In this document: positions 45,634 through 55,799 of the stretch, piece by piece
Position numbering within the stretch: position 1 is the first letter of the stretch
Layout of the letters: the number at the start of each line of letters is the position of its first letter
Source: an uncultured Atopobiaceae bacterium
Lineage (GTDB): Bacteria; Actinomycetota; Coriobacteriia; Coriobacteriales; Atopobiaceae
Direction of reading: 5' to 3'
DNA length: 64,000 nt
NCBI GenBank assembly: GCA_947625405.1
Contig: CANQOF010000008.1
Location: 1-64,000, forward strand
Made by a program: the position numbers and the translations under genes
The notes under the pieces: model-generated
What the model was told of the DNA's origin: nothing
The model's database searches: none
What the model saw: only the letters and a program-made list of their open reading frames with translations

Positions 45634-47955
45634 ATGGCTATCTTCGAACGATTCGCACCCCCAAGCGCCGCGCGCGGCGCGCGTTTCGCGCGGGACGATA
45701 ACTCGCGACCCCCGAGGCCAAGCGGCTTCGGGGGCTCAGACGACGAGGGGGGCAACGGCGGAAACGGAGGCCCGCTCGGGCCGCTCGGCCCGGGCGGGCC
45801 GAGTGGCGGCCAGAAGCCGAACGGGCGCATCACCTTCATCTACCTCATCATCGCCGTCATCTGCGCGGTCTACCTCTTCTGGACCTTCACCGGCCCCACG
45901 ACCCAGGGCCAGGCGAACGTCATCAACATCCCCACGAACGAGTTCACCCTCGCCGTGGAGCAGGGGCTCGTGCAGTCCGTGACCTTCCACACGTCGACGG
46001 GCGCACTCGACGGCACCGTGTGGGTGAGCGCCGACGCCAAGAAATCCGGCGAGGATCCCATCCGCTTCACGAGCACCTACGCGGGCACGGACAGCCTCGA
46101 CGAGCTCATGGCGAGAAATCCAAGCGTGACCTACCTCGTGGACAACTCCGACGGCGATTTCTTGAGCTCGCTCCTCTTCTCGCTCATCCCCACCCTCCTC
46201 TTGGTGGGCGTGATGGTGTACTTCATGAGCCGCATGCAGAACCAGAACAGCAACGCCATGCAGTTCGGCAAGACGAAGGCCCAGACGAACGAGGCCACGC
46301 GCCCGAACGTGACGTTCGACGACGTCGCGGGCATCGACGAGGCCGTGGAGGAGCTCCGCGAGGTGCGCGACTTCCTCGCCGAGCCGGAGCGCTTCCGCCG
46401 TCTCGGCGCGAAGATCCCCCACGGCGTGCTCCTCGTGGGGCCCCCGGGCACGGGCAAGACGCTCCTCGCGAAGGCGGTGGCCGGCGAGGCGGGCGTGCCG
46501 TTCTTCTCCATCTCCGGCTCCGACTTCGTGGAGATGTTCGTGGGCGTGGGCGCGAGCCGCGTGCGAGACCTCTTCAAGCAGGCGAAGGCGCAGGCGCCGG
46601 CCATCATCTTCATCGACGAGATCGACGCGGTCGGCCGCCAGAGGGGTGCCGGCCTCGGTGGCGGCCATGACGAGCGCGAGCAGACCCTCAACCAGCTCCT
46701 CGTGGAGATGGACGGCTTCGAGGAGAAGGAAACCGTCATCCTCATCGCCGCCACGAACCGCCCCGACGTGCTCGACCCGGCGCTCCTTCGCCCCGGGCGC
46801 TTTGATCGCCAGGTGACGGTCGATAGGCCCGACCTCGTGGGGCGCGAGAAGATCCTGCGCGTCCACGGCGCGAACAAGCCGCTTTCGCCCGAGGTGTCCT
46901 ACGCCGAGCTCGCGAAGCTCACGCCGGGATTCACGGGCGCCGACCTCATGAACCTCATGAACGAGGCGGCGATCCTCGCCGCGCGCAGGAACCTCCCGAC
47001 GATCGGCCAGGCGGAGATCGAGGAGGCCATGGAGCGCGTGGTGGCGGGCCCCGAGCGCCGGAGCCGCGTCATCACCGAGAAGGAGCGCAAGACGATCGCC
47101 TTCCACGAGAGCGGCCACGCGCTCGTGGGGCACGTGCTCGAAGACGCCGATCCCGTGCATAAGATCTCGATCATCGCCCGGGGCCAAGCGCTCGGCTACA
47201 CCCTCTCGCTTCCCGAGGAGGATCGCTTCCTCGAGAGCCGGAGCGCGATGCTCGACAGCATCGCCGTGCTCCTCGGCGGCCGCACGGCCGAGGAGCTCTT
47301 CTGCGACGACATCACCACCGGCGCCTCGAACGACCTCGAGCGCGCCACGAAGGTCGCGCGCAACATGGTCACGCGCCTCGGCATGAGCGACGAGCTCGGC
47401 GTGCAGGTCTTCGGCGAGGCGCAGCACGAGGTCTTCCTCGGGCGCGACTACGCGCAGCACCAGGACTACTCGCCCCAGACGGCCGATCGCATCGACGCCG
47501 AGGTCACGCGCATCATCGACGAGGCGCACCGGCGCGCGCGGCAGATCCTCGAGGAGCGCGCCGACCAGATGCGCCTCATGGCGTCCGTGCTGCTCGAGCG
47601 CGAGACCGTCGAGGGTGAGGCCGTGAACGCGCTGCTCGATGATCGCTGGGACGACTACCTCGCGAAGCATCCCGAGGAGGCCGCGAACGAGGACGCCTCG
47701 AAGGAGGGCGCCGACGTGGCGCCCGCGGGCGACGCCCTCGCGGATGGCGGCCTCGACGGGGGGCTCGAGGAGGAGAGGCGAGTGAGCGCCGCGGCGCACG
47801 ACAAGACGTCGAGCGATCCCGCGGTGCGCGCGGCCGATGCGGCCATCGCCGCCGAGGAGGCCGCCGCGCGCGAGCTCGAGGCCTCAGACGCCGAGATCAA
47901 CGCCGAATCCTCGCCGGAGCAGCCCGCCCCTGGCGAAGAAACCCCTGCCGAGTAG
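45634..47955 (+). CDS. ftsH: ATP-dependent zinc metalloprotease FtsH
   Basis: A 773-residue membrane AAA+ protease. A Gly/Pro-rich ~65-residue N-terminus precedes transmembrane helix 1 (about 68-88). A periplasm-side domain and helix 2 (about 178-200) follow. The AAA domain has Walker A GPPGTGKT (about 269-276) and the SRH. The protease domain has zinc motif HESGH at 491-495. The last ~120 residues are an acidic, Ala/Glu-rich tail. It degrades unassembled membrane proteins and regulators. The long flexible termini exceed the E. coli form (~640 residues). Confidence 0.96.
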   Translation: MAIFERFAPPSAARGARFARDDNSRPPRPSGFGGSDDEGGNGGNGGPLGPLGPGGPSGGQKPNGRITFIYLIIAVICAVYLFWTFTGPTTQGQANVINIPTNEFTLAVEQGLVQSVTFHTSTGALDGTVWVSADAKKSGEDPIRFTSTYAGTDSLDELMARNPSVTYLVDNSDGDFLSSLLFSLIPTLLLVGVMVYFMSRMQNQNSNAMQFGKTKAQTNEATRPNVTFDDVAGIDEAVEELREVRDFLAEPERFRRLGAKIPHGVLLVGPPGTGKTLLAKAVAGEAGVPFFSISGSDFVEMFVGVGASRVRDLFKQAKAQAPAIIFIDEIDAVGRQRGAGLGGGHDEREQTLNQLLVEMDGFEEKETVILIAATNRPDVLDPALLRPGRFDRQVTVDRPDLVGREKILRVHGANKPLSPEVSYAELAKLTPGFTGADLMNLMNEAAILAARRNLPTIGQAEIEEAMERVVAGPERRSRVITEKERKTIAFHESGHALVGHVLEDADPVHKISIIARGQALGYTLSLPEEDRFLESRSAMLDSIAVLLGGRTAEELFCDDITTGASNDLERATKVARNMVTRLGMSDELGVQVFGEAQHEVFLGRDYAQHQDYSPQTADRIDAEVTRIIDEAHRRARQILEERADQMRLMASVLLERETVEGEAVNALLDDRWDDYLAKHPEEAANEDASKEGADVAPAGDALADGGLDGGLEEERRVSAAAHDKTSSDPAVRAADAAIAAEEAAARELEASDAEINAESSPEQPAPGEETPAE

Positions 47956-47993
47956 CACGGGCACGTGCCGCCCGCGAGAGGAGAGAGCCCGTC

Positions 47994-49175
47994 ATGATCA
48001 ACGCTGAAATGTTCGGATACGGCTCGGAGAAGTCGTCCATTCGCGAGATCGCGGCCTACGCGGCCGGCCGCAAGGCCGCCCTCGGCGCCGACAAGGTCTT
48101 CGACTTCTCGCTCGGCAATCCCTCGGCGCCCGCGCCGGACGAGGTGCGCGCCTCCATCGAGCGCGCGCTCACGCTGCCGTCGATGGCGCTTCACGGCTAC
48201 ACCCCGGCGATCGGCCTCCCCGAGGCGCGCCAGGCCGTGGCCGCCTCGCTCAACCGCCGCTACGGTGTGGACTACTCAGCGGCCGACCTCTTCCTCACCG
48301 CGGGCGCGGCGCCCGCCCTCGCGGCCACCTTCCGCGCGCTCACGGAGCCGGGCCAGAGCGAGATCATCGTGATCGCCCCCTATTTCCCCGAGTACAAGCT
48401 CTGGATCGAGGCCGCCGGCGCGCGCTGCGTGGAGGTGCTCGCGGACGAGGAGACCTTCGACATCGACGTGGACGCCGTCGCGGCCGCCATCACGGCGAAG
48501 ACCGCGGCCATCGTGGTCGATTCCCCGAATAACCCCACGGGCAAGGTGTATCCCGAGGCCACGCTCCGCGCGCTCGGCCGTGCCCTCGACGAGGCCGAGC
48601 GGCGCTTCGACACGAAGATCACCCTCGTCTCCGACGAGCCGTATCGAGAGATCACGTATGGCTGCGTGGTGCCGTGGATCCCGAGCATCCACGATCGCAC
48701 CGTCGTCACGTACTCCTACTCCAAGGCGCTCTCGCTTCCCGGCGAGCGCATCGGCTGGGTCTGCGTGCCGCCGACGCACCCCGAGCATGACGAGGTCTAC
48801 GCCGCGGTTGCGGGAGCCTCGCGCATCCTCGGCCACGTGTGCGCGCCCTCGCTCTTCCAGCGCGTGCTCATCGACTGCGTGGACGTGCCGGCGGACGTGG
48901 AGGCCTACGCGGAAAACCGCGAGGCGCTCACGCGCGGGCTCTCCGAGGCCGGCTACTCCTACGTGGAGCCTGACGGGGCCTTTTACCTCTGGGTACGCGC
49001 GCTCGAGCCCGACGCGAACGCGTTCTTCGAGCGCGCGAAGGCGCTCGAGCTCCTGCCCGTGCCCTCCCACAGCTTCGGCTGCAAGGGCTGGGTGCGCGTC
49101 GGCTATTGCGTGCCGTACTCCACGATCGTCGACTCGATGCCGGCCTGGAGAAAGCTGGCCGAATCCTATGCTTAG
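47994..49175 (+). CDS. class I/II PLP-dependent aminotransferase
   Basis: A 393-residue fold-type I aminotransferase. Typical features are FSLGNPSAPAPDEV, the DSPNNPTGKVYP loop, the Asp-Glu of SDEPYREI and the PLP lysine in YSYSKALSLPGERIGW (about residue 243). It probably acts on aspartate or a related amino acid, but the specificity cannot be set from sequence. It overlaps the following PHP-domain gene by 8 bases, so the two are co-translated. A histidinol-phosphate-type pairing is possible but not shown. Confidence 0.9.
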   Translation: MINAEMFGYGSEKSSIREIAAYAAGRKAALGADKVFDFSLGNPSAPAPDEVRASIERALTLPSMALHGYTPAIGLPEARQAVAASLNRRYGVDYSAADLFLTAGAAPALAATFRALTEPGQSEIIVIAPYFPEYKLWIEAAGARCVEVLADEETFDIDVDAVAAAITAKTAAIVVDSPNNPTGKVYPEATLRALGRALDEAERRFDTKITLVSDEPYREITYGCVVPWIPSIHDRTVVTYSYSKALSLPGERIGWVCVPPTHPEHDEVYAAVAGASRILGHVCAPSLFQRVLIDCVDVPADVEAYAENREALTRGLSEAGYSYVEPDGAFYLWVRALEPDANAFFERAKALELLPVPSHSFGCKGWVRVGYCVPYSTIVDSMPAWRKLAESYA

Positions 49176-50001
49176 GAACCTTTGCGACACCCACGTCCAC
49201 ACCCTCTTCTCGCGCCACGCGTATTCCACGGTGGAGGAGGACGTGCGCGCGGCCGCCGAACGCGGCCTCGAGCTCGTGGGCATCACCGACCACTACTCCG
49301 CGATGATCTCGAGCGAGATCCGCCCGCTCGAATACCAGCACCTCTTCAACTTCGGCGTCATTCCTCGGCGTTGGATGGGCGTGAGGGTGCTTCGGGGGGC
49401 CGAGGCTGACATCATCGACCTCGAGGGCCACCTCTTCGGCCACGGAATGCAGTTCGATCGCATGCTCACGGGCGACGTGTGGGTGTCGCCGTTCACGCTC
49501 GAGGAGCAGGCGCTCAAGGACGTGGACTACGCCATCGCCTCGGTGCACGGCCGCGACTTCACGCGCGACGCCACGCCGGCGCAGGTCACGGACATGTACG
49601 TGAGGGCGCTCGCGCATCCGAAGGTCCTCATGCTCGGCCACATCGGGCGCACGGGCCTTCCCTACGAGCTTGGCCCGATCGTGCGCGCCGCGCGCGAGCT
49701 GGGGAAGATGCTCGAGATCAACGAGCACAGCTTCGACTTCGGCAAGCCCGGCGACGCGCGCCGCGCCGCCACGATGAGCCGATGCCGCGGCCTCGCCGAG
49801 GCATGCGCGGAGGCGGGCGTGATGATCGCGGTGAACACCGACGCGCACATCTCCTTTGACATCGGCCGCTTCGCGCACGCGCTCCAGATGCTCGAGGAGA
49901 TCCACTTTCCCGAGGAGCTCCTCGCCACGCGCTCAGCGGAGGCCTTCATCGGCGCCGTGGGGCGCGCCATCGCAGCGTTCGAGGACGAGGGCGCGCGCTA
50001 G
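49168..50001 (+). CDS. PHP-domain phosphatase
   Basis: A 277-residue PHP-fold metal phosphoesterase. The N-terminal DTHVHTLFSRHAYS supplies the first metal histidines, followed by GITDHY, GAEAD, ASVHGRDF, LGHIG and a late NTDAHIS. It resembles YcdX and histidinol-phosphatase-like proteins; the substrate is unknown. The ATG at 49168 lies inside the aminotransferase stop region. Its TAG stop shares a CTAG with the convergent xth gene. Confidence 0.88.
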   Translation: MLRNLCDTHVHTLFSRHAYSTVEEDVRAAAERGLELVGITDHYSAMISSEIRPLEYQHLFNFGVIPRRWMGVRVLRGAEADIIDLEGHLFGHGMQFDRMLTGDVWVSPFTLEEQALKDVDYAIASVHGRDFTRDATPAQVTDMYVRALAHPKVLMLGHIGRTGLPYELGPIVRAARELGKMLEINEHSFDFGKPGDARRAATMSRCRGLAEACAEAGVMIAVNTDAHISFDIGRFAHALQMLEEIHFPEELLATRSAEAFIGAVGRAIAAFEDEGAR

Positions 50002-50756
50002 ATATCAAGCTCGAGCAGCACGGGGCAATGGTCCGAGCCCATGATATCCGTGAGGCACTCGGCCTTCGCCACGGCGCCTTCGAGGTCCTCCGACACGAGG
50101 AAATAGTCGATGCGCCAGCCGGCGTTCGTGCGCCGCGCCTGGAATTGGTAGCTCCACCAGCTGTAGACCTCGGCCGTGTCGGGGTGGAGGTGGCGGAAGG
50201 TGTCGATGAAGCCCTCGGCGAGGAGCTCGGAGAAGTCGTCGCGCTCGATCTGCGAGTAGCCGGCGTTGCCCTCGTTTGCCTGCGGGCGCTTGAGGTCGAT
50301 CGGCTGGTGAGCCACGTTGAAGTCCCCGCAGACGATGACGGGCTTCTCCTCGGCGAGCTCGCAGAGGAAGTTCGCGAGGTGCGCGTCGAACTCCTCGCGC
50401 ACGTCGATCCTCGCGAGGCCGTTTTGGCTGTTTGGCACGTAGACGCACACGAACCAGTAGTCCTCGAACTCGCACGCGCAGACGCGCCCCTCGCTGTCCG
50501 CCGCCACGTCGCCGATCTCCCTCACCACGGAGATCGGCGCCTCCTTCGAGAAGACGGCCGTGCCGGAGTAGCCCTTGCGCTCGGCGTAGCTCCAGCTCTG
50601 GTGGTAGCCGCCAAGCTCGAGCTCCACCTGGCAGTCCTGGCACTTCGTCTCCTGGACGGCGAAGACGTCGGCGTCGAGCTCTTCGAAGATGGCGGCGAAG
50701 TCCTTCTTCAGGATCGCGCGGATGCCGTTCACGTTCCACGAGACGAAGCGCTTCAT
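49998..50756 (-). CDS. xth: exodeoxyribonuclease III
   Basis: A 252-residue AP endonuclease / 3'-5' exonuclease. The EEP-fold motifs are in order: SWNVNGIRA, VQETK, CGDFNVAH, WRIDYFLVS and SDHCPV. It repairs abasic and 3'-blocked DNA ends. It follows the patatin gene on the same strand with no gap, and its stop overlaps that of the PHP gene. Confidence 0.96.
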   Translation of the reverse strand: MKRFVSWNVNGIRAILKKDFAAIFEELDADVFAVQETKCQDCQVELELGGYHQSWSYAERKGYSGTAVFSKEAPISVVREIGDVAADSEGRVCACEFEDYWFVCVYVPNSQNGLARIDVREEFDAHLANFLCELAEEKPVIVCGDFNVAHQPIDLKRPQANEGNAGYSQIERDDFSELLAEGFIDTFRHLHPDTAEVYSWWSYQFQARRTNAGWRIDYFLVSEDLEGAVAKAECLTDIMGSDHCPVLLELDI

Positions 50757-51653
50757 CTAGGCCTCCAGGAAGTCGCGCACGCGCGTGGCCTCGCGCGCAC
50801 CCTGCGCGGTGCCCGCCTTCCAGGCGGCATCGAGGTCGGCGTAGCTGAGCGTCGTGTTCTTGAGGGGCATCGCGTCCGGGTAGATGATGAGCGCGCGACC
50901 CTCCCTCTCGAGCTCGGCGAGGTGATCGAGGGTTTCGTTGTAGACGGCCGGGCGGTCGATGAGCGCCTTTGCCACGAGGGGATAGCGTCCCGCCCAGCGG
51001 AAGTAGAGGTCGCGCATCACCGGCGCAATGGCTGACTTCCTATAGCCCCTCACCTGCGAGAGCACGCAGACGAAGCGCTCGTAGCCGAGCTCTTCGGCGA
51101 TGTCCACGGGGATGCCCGCGCCGCGTCCGAGCCCGCCGTCGTACATCACGTGCCCGTCGATGGCGATCGGTTTCATGAGCATGGGCATCGTCGAGGAGGC
51201 GCGCACGTGGCTCGCCATGCTGATGGCGTCGTCCATCTCCGCCTTCTGCCAGATGGCGGTGCGCCCGGTGTCCGCCTCGAAGGCCTGCGTGGCCCAGTTC
51301 GCGGGGCTTTCCTCGAAGCGCTCGAAGTCGAAGGGGTAGGAGCCATCCTCGATGCAGCCCTCGTAGAGGTAGTCCGCGTCAAAGTAGCCGTCGCCCTTCG
51401 CGAGGCCGAGCCAGCCGCCGTAATGCGCGCTCTCGTCGCTCTCCACGCCGTCCACGAACATCGCGCGCGTGCGCCACGGGATCTCCGCCACGAAGTTTGC
51501 CGTCACGGAGGCGCCCGCGGAGATGCCGCAGGCAAGCGGGAAGGTGATGCCGGCGTTTTGGAGCGCGCACACGATGGCGCCCGTGTAGGCGATGCGCATG
51601 CCGCCGCCCTCCACGCAGAGCGCAACGCCACTCTTCGAATGCGAACTCTCCAC
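50757..51653 (-). CDS. patatin-like phospholipase
   Basis: A 298-residue lipid acyl hydrolase. The oxyanion loop is EGGGMR, the nucleophile serine is in GISAG (about residue 45), and the catalytic aspartate is in YDGGLG (about residue 166). It is close to the YjjU/RssA type in length. The GTG at 51653 has AAGGAG 5 bases upstream; a GTG two codons earlier would place the ribosome site too close. It is probably co-transcribed with xth, and the lipid substrate is unknown. Confidence 0.88.
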   Translation of the reverse strand: MESSHSKSGVALCVEGGGMRIAYTGAIVCALQNAGITFPLACGISAGASVTANFVAEIPWRTRAMFVDGVESDESAHYGGWLGLAKGDGYFDADYLYEGCIEDGSYPFDFERFEESPANWATQAFEADTGRTAIWQKAEMDDAISMASHVRASSTMPMLMKPIAIDGHVMYDGGLGRGAGIPVDIAEELGYERFVCVLSQVRGYRKSAIAPVMRDLYFRWAGRYPLVAKALIDRPAVYNETLDHLAELEREGRALIIYPDAMPLKNTTLSYADLDAAWKAGTAQGAREATRVRDFLEA

Positions 51654-51713
51654 GGCCACTCCTTTGGGGCAAGATGGACGTGCCTATCCTAGCGAATGCA
51701 AGCGAGGTGCCCC

Positions 51714-52448
51714 ATGCCGGCGATCACGGACGCACGCGAGGGAGCCAAGGCCCTCAAAGCGCAGGTCGAGCGCGCAAACTCGATGGTCTTCCTCGGAGGC
51801 GCGGGCGTGTCCACCGCGAGCGGCATCCCCGACTTCCGCTCCGCCGATGGCCTCTACCACCAGCACTTCGCCTACCCGCCGGAGGAGATGCTCTCGCACC
51901 ACTTCTACGTGGACCACCCGAGGGAGTTCTTCCAGTTCTTCCGCGAGCGCATGGTGGCTCCCGACGCCAAGCCCAACCAAGCCCACTACAAGCTCGCCGA
52001 GCTCGAGCAGACGGGCCCCCTCACCGCCGTCCTCACGCAAAACATCGACGGGCTCCATCAGATGGCGGGCTCGAAGCGCGTGCTCGAGCTCCACGGCTCC
52101 GTGCATCGCAATATCTGCCAGCGCTGCGGCGCGGTCTATCCCGTGGAGTGGGTGCTCGAGAAAGAGGGCGTGCCGCACTGCGACGCCTGCGGGGGCCCCG
52201 TGAAGCCCGACGTGGTGCTCTACGAGGAATCCCTCGACCAACGCCTCCTCCAAGAGGCCGTGAACCTCATCAGCGAAGCCGACCTCCTCGTGATCGGTGG
52301 CACGTCGCTCGTGGTCTGGCCCGTCGCCGGCCTCGTCCAATACTTCAACGGCGACGCCCTCACCATCGTGAACCTCCAGCCCACCCCGCAGGACTCCTAC
52401 GCGGACCTCGTGATCAACGCGGATATAGCGAAAGTCTTCGATTTCTGA
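51714..52448 (+). CDS. Sir2-family NAD-dependent protein deacylase
   Basis: A 244-residue sirtuin. NAD-binding and catalytic motifs are GAGVSTASGIPDFRS, TQNIDGLHQ, the catalytic His in ELHGSV and GGTSLVVWP. The zinc site uses CQRCG and CDACGG. It removes acetyl or related acyl groups from lysines using NAD+. The ATG at 51714 has GCGAGG upstream; an ATG six codons earlier lacks a site. It diverges from the patatin gene. Confidence 0.94.
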   Translation: MPAITDAREGAKALKAQVERANSMVFLGGAGVSTASGIPDFRSADGLYHQHFAYPPEEMLSHHFYVDHPREFFQFFRERMVAPDAKPNQAHYKLAELEQTGPLTAVLTQNIDGLHQMAGSKRVLELHGSVHRNICQRCGAVYPVEWVLEKEGVPHCDACGGPVKPDVVLYEESLDQRLLQEAVNLISEADLLVIGGTSLVVWPVAGLVQYFNGDALTIVNLQPTPQDSYADLVINADIAKVFDF

Positions 52449-52731
52449 GCCGACGCCATTCCAAGGCCAAGGGCGCCTCGCGCTCGTCCCCTCGTGAGCG
52501 CCCCGTGGAAGCCCATGTGAGTAATATCTACCGTTTGCCCACATCGTTGAGTTTTCAACAAACTCCGAGCTAGCGTTTGCGGGGCTCGAGGGCTACCATG
52601 CACGTTTGTTTAGCAATGTGGAGGTTTGGTGCACCGTGTGGGTATAAAGGCGCACGGACACAAACGCACGGGTTGCGGGGAGCATGGTTCCACCTCGCAA
52701 TTCCGAGCCGAGGAACCGAAGGGGAGCACAC
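52449..52731 (+). promoter_or_regulatory. leader region upstream of the radical SAM gene
   Basis: A 283-base gap with lower GC than its neighbours. It has a small inverted repeat GAGTTT..AAACTC around 52549-52567 and an extended -10-like GGGTATAAAG about 90 bases before the radical SAM start. There is no convincing -35. No small gene is evident. Confidence 0.35.
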
Positions 52732-54309
52732 ATGCAGTCTAAACTCGCCCACGCCGCAGAGCGCAAAGCTTGGGGTTTCGCCATCGATCGAGTGATCTCG
52801 GCAGCTTCCGGTCCACAGCGCGAAAAGAACCTCGAGAAACTCATCGACATGGCGGGAAACCTGCTGAAGGACACGGCCCCCGGCGCCACGCGCGGCCTTC
52901 GCGCGGGCCTCTACCCGGGATCGAAGTGGGAGACGTTCCTCTTCTCGCTCATGGACGAGGTCGACCACAACATCATCAAAACGATGATCTTGAACGGCGC
53001 CTATGAGAGCGCGTTCCGCGGCCTTCGCACCTGCACCGAGAACGCCGAGAAGTACCAGTGCAACGTGCCGTGGATCATCCTCTTCGACCCCACGAGCGCC
53101 TGCAACAAGCACTGCATCGGCTGCTGGGCCGCCGAGTACGGCAACCGCATGAACCTCACCTTCGAGGAGATGGACAAGCTCGTCTCGGACGCCAAGGCGC
53201 TCGGCACCCACCTCTTCATGCTCACCGGCGGCGAGCCCCTCGTGCGCAAGAACGACATCATCAAGCTCGCCGAGAAGCACCAGGACTGCGTGTTCAACAT
53301 CTTCACGAACGCGAGCCTCATCGACCAGAAGTTCTGCGAGGACGTGAGGCGCGTGGGCAACATCGCCTTTAGCGTCTCGCTCGAGGGCTTCGAGGACGCC
53401 AACGACATGCGCCGTGGCGAGGGCGCCTTCGACGAGGTCATGGCCGCCTTCGACCTCATGAAGAAGAACAAGCTCATCTTCGGCACCTCCACGGCCTACA
53501 CCTCGAAGAACTACAAGGCCGTCACCGACGACGACTTCATGGATCTCCTCGTGGAGAAGGGCTGCCGCTTCGCGTGGTTCTTCCACTTGATGCCCGTGGG
53601 CGCGGGCGCCGACGTGGACCTCATGCCCACCCCCGAGCAGCGCGAGTACGTGCTGAACCGCATCCGCGAGATCCGCGGCATCACCGGCGGCAAGCCCATC
53701 TTCGCGATGGACTTCCAAGACGACGGCGAGTACGTGGGCGGCTGCATCGCCGGCGGGCGCATCTACTGCCACGTGAACGCCGCAGGCGACGTGGAGCCCT
53801 GCGTCTTCATCCACTACTCCGGCGCCAACATCCGCGAAAAGAGCTGGATCGAGTGCCTCCAGCAGCCGCTCTTCCAGGCCTACCGCAAGCACTGGCCCTT
53901 CAACGACAACCTCTTGAAGCCCTGCCCGATGCTCGAGAACCCGGGCCAGATCTACATGATGGTGCACGAGAGCGACGCCCACAGCTCCGACTACGCCTCG
54001 CCCGAGACGGTCGAGGAGCTCGTCGAGCGTACCGTGCCCTACGCCGAGGCCTGGAACGAGACGGCCGACCGCATCTGGCTCTCCGAGCACCCCACCGGCA
54101 AGAAGGTCTACGCCGACGCGCTCTCCACGGTGGGCGTCGACGACAAGGCCAAGCTCATCGCCGCCGACGACGCGGCCGCCGAGGCCGAGCTCGAGGAGCT
54201 GGCCGCCGATGCCGAGGAGATGGGCGCCGAGTTCGGCGACCTCGAGGAGGCCGTCGTGGCCGCGACGGCCGAGGAGCGCGAGGCCGTGCACGCGATGTAT
54301 CGCAAGTAG
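52732..54309 (+). CDS. radical SAM protein with SPASM-like C-terminal cysteines
   Basis: A 525-residue enzyme. A helical N-terminal region (about 115 residues) precedes the radical SAM core, with [4Fe-4S] cysteines 124, 128 and 131 in CNKHCIGCW and the SAM motif LTGGEPL. After the barrel, cysteines in GGCIAGGRIYCHVNAAGDVEPCV and in PCPML could bind auxiliary clusters as in SPASM proteins. The last ~90 residues are an acidic, Ala/Glu-rich helical tail. The reaction is unknown. It has its own leader and terminator and no operon partner. It is 3.2 kb from the orphan RiPP precursor, but a link is only a possibility. Confidence 0.8.
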   Translation: MQSKLAHAAERKAWGFAIDRVISAASGPQREKNLEKLIDMAGNLLKDTAPGATRGLRAGLYPGSKWETFLFSLMDEVDHNIIKTMILNGAYESAFRGLRTCTENAEKYQCNVPWIILFDPTSACNKHCIGCWAAEYGNRMNLTFEEMDKLVSDAKALGTHLFMLTGGEPLVRKNDIIKLAEKHQDCVFNIFTNASLIDQKFCEDVRRVGNIAFSVSLEGFEDANDMRRGEGAFDEVMAAFDLMKKNKLIFGTSTAYTSKNYKAVTDDDFMDLLVEKGCRFAWFFHLMPVGAGADVDLMPTPEQREYVLNRIREIRGITGGKPIFAMDFQDDGEYVGGCIAGGRIYCHVNAAGDVEPCVFIHYSGANIREKSWIECLQQPLFQAYRKHWPFNDNLLKPCPMLENPGQIYMMVHESDAHSSDYASPETVEELVERTVPYAEAWNETADRIWLSEHPTGKKVYADALSTVGVDDKAKLIAADDAAAEAELEELAADAEEMGAEFGDLEEAVVAATAEEREAVHAMYRK

Positions 54310-54334
54310 CGAAACACGCACAGCTGACTGACCG

Positions 54335-54372
54335 AAATCGGCCCCGCCTTCTCGGCGGGGCCGGTTTTCCTT
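54335..54372 (+). terminator. rho-independent terminator of the radical SAM gene
   Basis: A strong stem CGGCCCCGCC-TTCT-GGCGGGGCCG is followed by TTTTCCTT, 25 bases after the stop codon. Confidence 0.9.
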
Positions 54373-54429
54373 ATAGCCGAACGTCCGTAGCCAGTGGCCC
54401 TCAGCCTTCAGTCCGCTTCTTCCCTCGTG

Positions 54430-54655
54430 CTTTACATAACATCTCAGAATTACACGGGTTCACGGCAGGAAGGTACCGAAACTCCTTGCCTCGCGACATT
54501 GGGTGGCACAAGGCAAGGAGTTTCTGACATTGATTTCGCTCAGATCTGGCGCGAGTGCAAGAGTTTCTGAGTTCTTCTGGCGCGAAGAGTGGTCTTTCTG
54601 AGTTTTCGGCCCTCCGAATCCACAATCGAGTCAGAAACTCTGGCTCTTGCGGCAG
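54430..54655. repeat. left 226-bp inverted repeat of the mtnA/nuclease segment
   Basis: It pairs with 57061-57286 in inverted orientation. The outer 101 bp (54430-54530) match the right copy at 99 of 101 positions. The inner 125 bp match at roughly 70-75 percent by eye. Each copy contains its own hairpin (GAAACTCCTTGCC.. against ..GGCAAGGAGTTTC) and several TTTCTGA/TCAGAAA heptamers (54521, 54564, 54595, 54631). The innermost part resembles an inverted copy of the 3' end of the nuclease-like gene (..CGCAAGAGCC-GAGTTTCTGA). Confidence 0.92.
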
Positions 54656-54674
54656 CAGAGCAGCAGTACGCGGC

Positions 54675-55799
54675 CTATCGCGTCGGGGTGCCCATCGCCG
54701 TTGCGATCGACTGCTCGTAGGGCGGGCGCAGCACGCCCTTCTCCGTGACGATGGCGGCGATGAGGCGAGCGGGCGTGACGTCGAAGGCCGGGTTGTAGAC
54801 CTTCACGCCCTCGGGCGCCATGCGATGCGCGTAGTGGAGCTCGGTCACCTCCGAGGGGTCGCGCATCTCGATGGGGATGTCCGCGCCCGTCGCGCAGGTG
54901 GCGTCGAAGGTCGAGGTCGGTGCGCACACGTAGAAGGGCACCCCGTTTTCGGCCGCGGCGAGCGCGAGCATGGAGGTGCCGATCTTGTTCGCCGTGTCGC
55001 CGTTCGCCGCGATGCGGTCGGCTCCGACGAAGATCGCGTCGATGGCACCCGTGGCCATGAGCGAGTTCGACATGTTGTCGCAGAGAAGCGTCGTGTCCAC
55101 GCCGGCGGTCATGAGCTCGAGCGCGGTGAGGCGCGCCCCCTGGAGGAGCGGCCGCGTTTCGTCGCAGTACGCGCGAAGCGCCATGCCGTGCTCTTTCGCG
55201 AGGTAGATGGGCGCGGTCGCCGTGCCGTACTCCACGGCGCAGAGACGTCCCGCGTTGCAGTGCGTGAGGACGCCGAAGCCGTCGGAGATGAGGGTGAGCC
55301 CGTGCTCGCCGATGGCGCGGCAGCTCGCCACGTCCTCGTCGCGGATCGCGCGCGCCTCGCGGGCGAGGCCGTCCACCATGAGCTCGGGGTCGAGCTGCGT
55401 GCAGGCGGAGCACGAGGGGTCGGTGGCCACGGCGGCGAGCATGCGGCGCGTGGCCCAGGAGAGGTTCACCGCCGTCGGACGCGAGGAATCGAGGTAGGCA
55501 CGCGTCTCGAGGAGCCGCTCCCACACGTCCTCCGACGCGGCGGTGGGATGCGCCTCGAGCCAATGGCGCGCGTCGAGGTAGAGCGCCATCGCGGCGAAGA
55601 CCCCGATCGCCGGCGCGCCGCGCACTTCGAGGCGCTGAATCGCGCGGTACGCCTCTTCGCGCGTGCGCAGGTGCTCGAGCACCACCTCGCCGGGAAGCAG
55701 CGTCTGGTCGATGATGACGATCTCGCCCGCGGTGTTATTGAGTTCGAGTGTGGGCACGCCGGCGATGCTCTCGCGGCGCTCGATGACGGTTTCGGCCAT
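54675..55799 (-). CDS. mtnA: S-methyl-5-thioribose-1-phosphate isomerase
   Basis: A 374-residue eIF2B-like isomerase of the methionine salvage pathway, converting methylthioribose-1-phosphate to the ribulose form. Family motifs are RGAPAIGVFAAMAL, the catalytic cysteine in LTHCNAG, the LLCDNM region and the ADRIAANGD segment with the catalytic aspartate. No other methionine-salvage gene is in the window. The ATG at 55799 has only a weak site (GCGAGAG). It lies alone inside the inverted-repeat segment. Confidence 0.93.
   Translation of the reverse strand: MAETVIERRESIAGVPTLELNNTAGEIVIIDQTLLPGEVVLEHLRTREEAYRAIQRLEVRGAPAIGVFAAMALYLDARHWLEAHPTAASEDVWERLLETRAYLDSSRPTAVNLSWATRRMLAAVATDPSCSACTQLDPELMVDGLAREARAIRDEDVASCRAIGEHGLTLISDGFGVLTHCNAGRLCAVEYGTATAPIYLAKEHGMALRAYCDETRPLLQGARLTALELMTAGVDTTLLCDNMSNSLMATGAIDAIFVGADRIAANGDTANKIGTSMLALAAAENGVPFYVCAPTSTFDATCATGADIPIEMRDPSEVTELHYAHRMAPEGVKVYNPAFDVTPARLIAAIVTEKGVLRPPYEQSIATAMGTPTR

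Noticed and set aside
45736-47799. 687-codon open frame on the minus strand opposite ftsH
   Set aside because: Purely antisense to conserved FtsH domains; no independent support.
54521-54640. Regularly repeated short motif considered as a CRISPR array
   Set aside because: The heptamers are only 7 bp, at irregular 31-43-base intervals and in both orientations; there are no cas genes.
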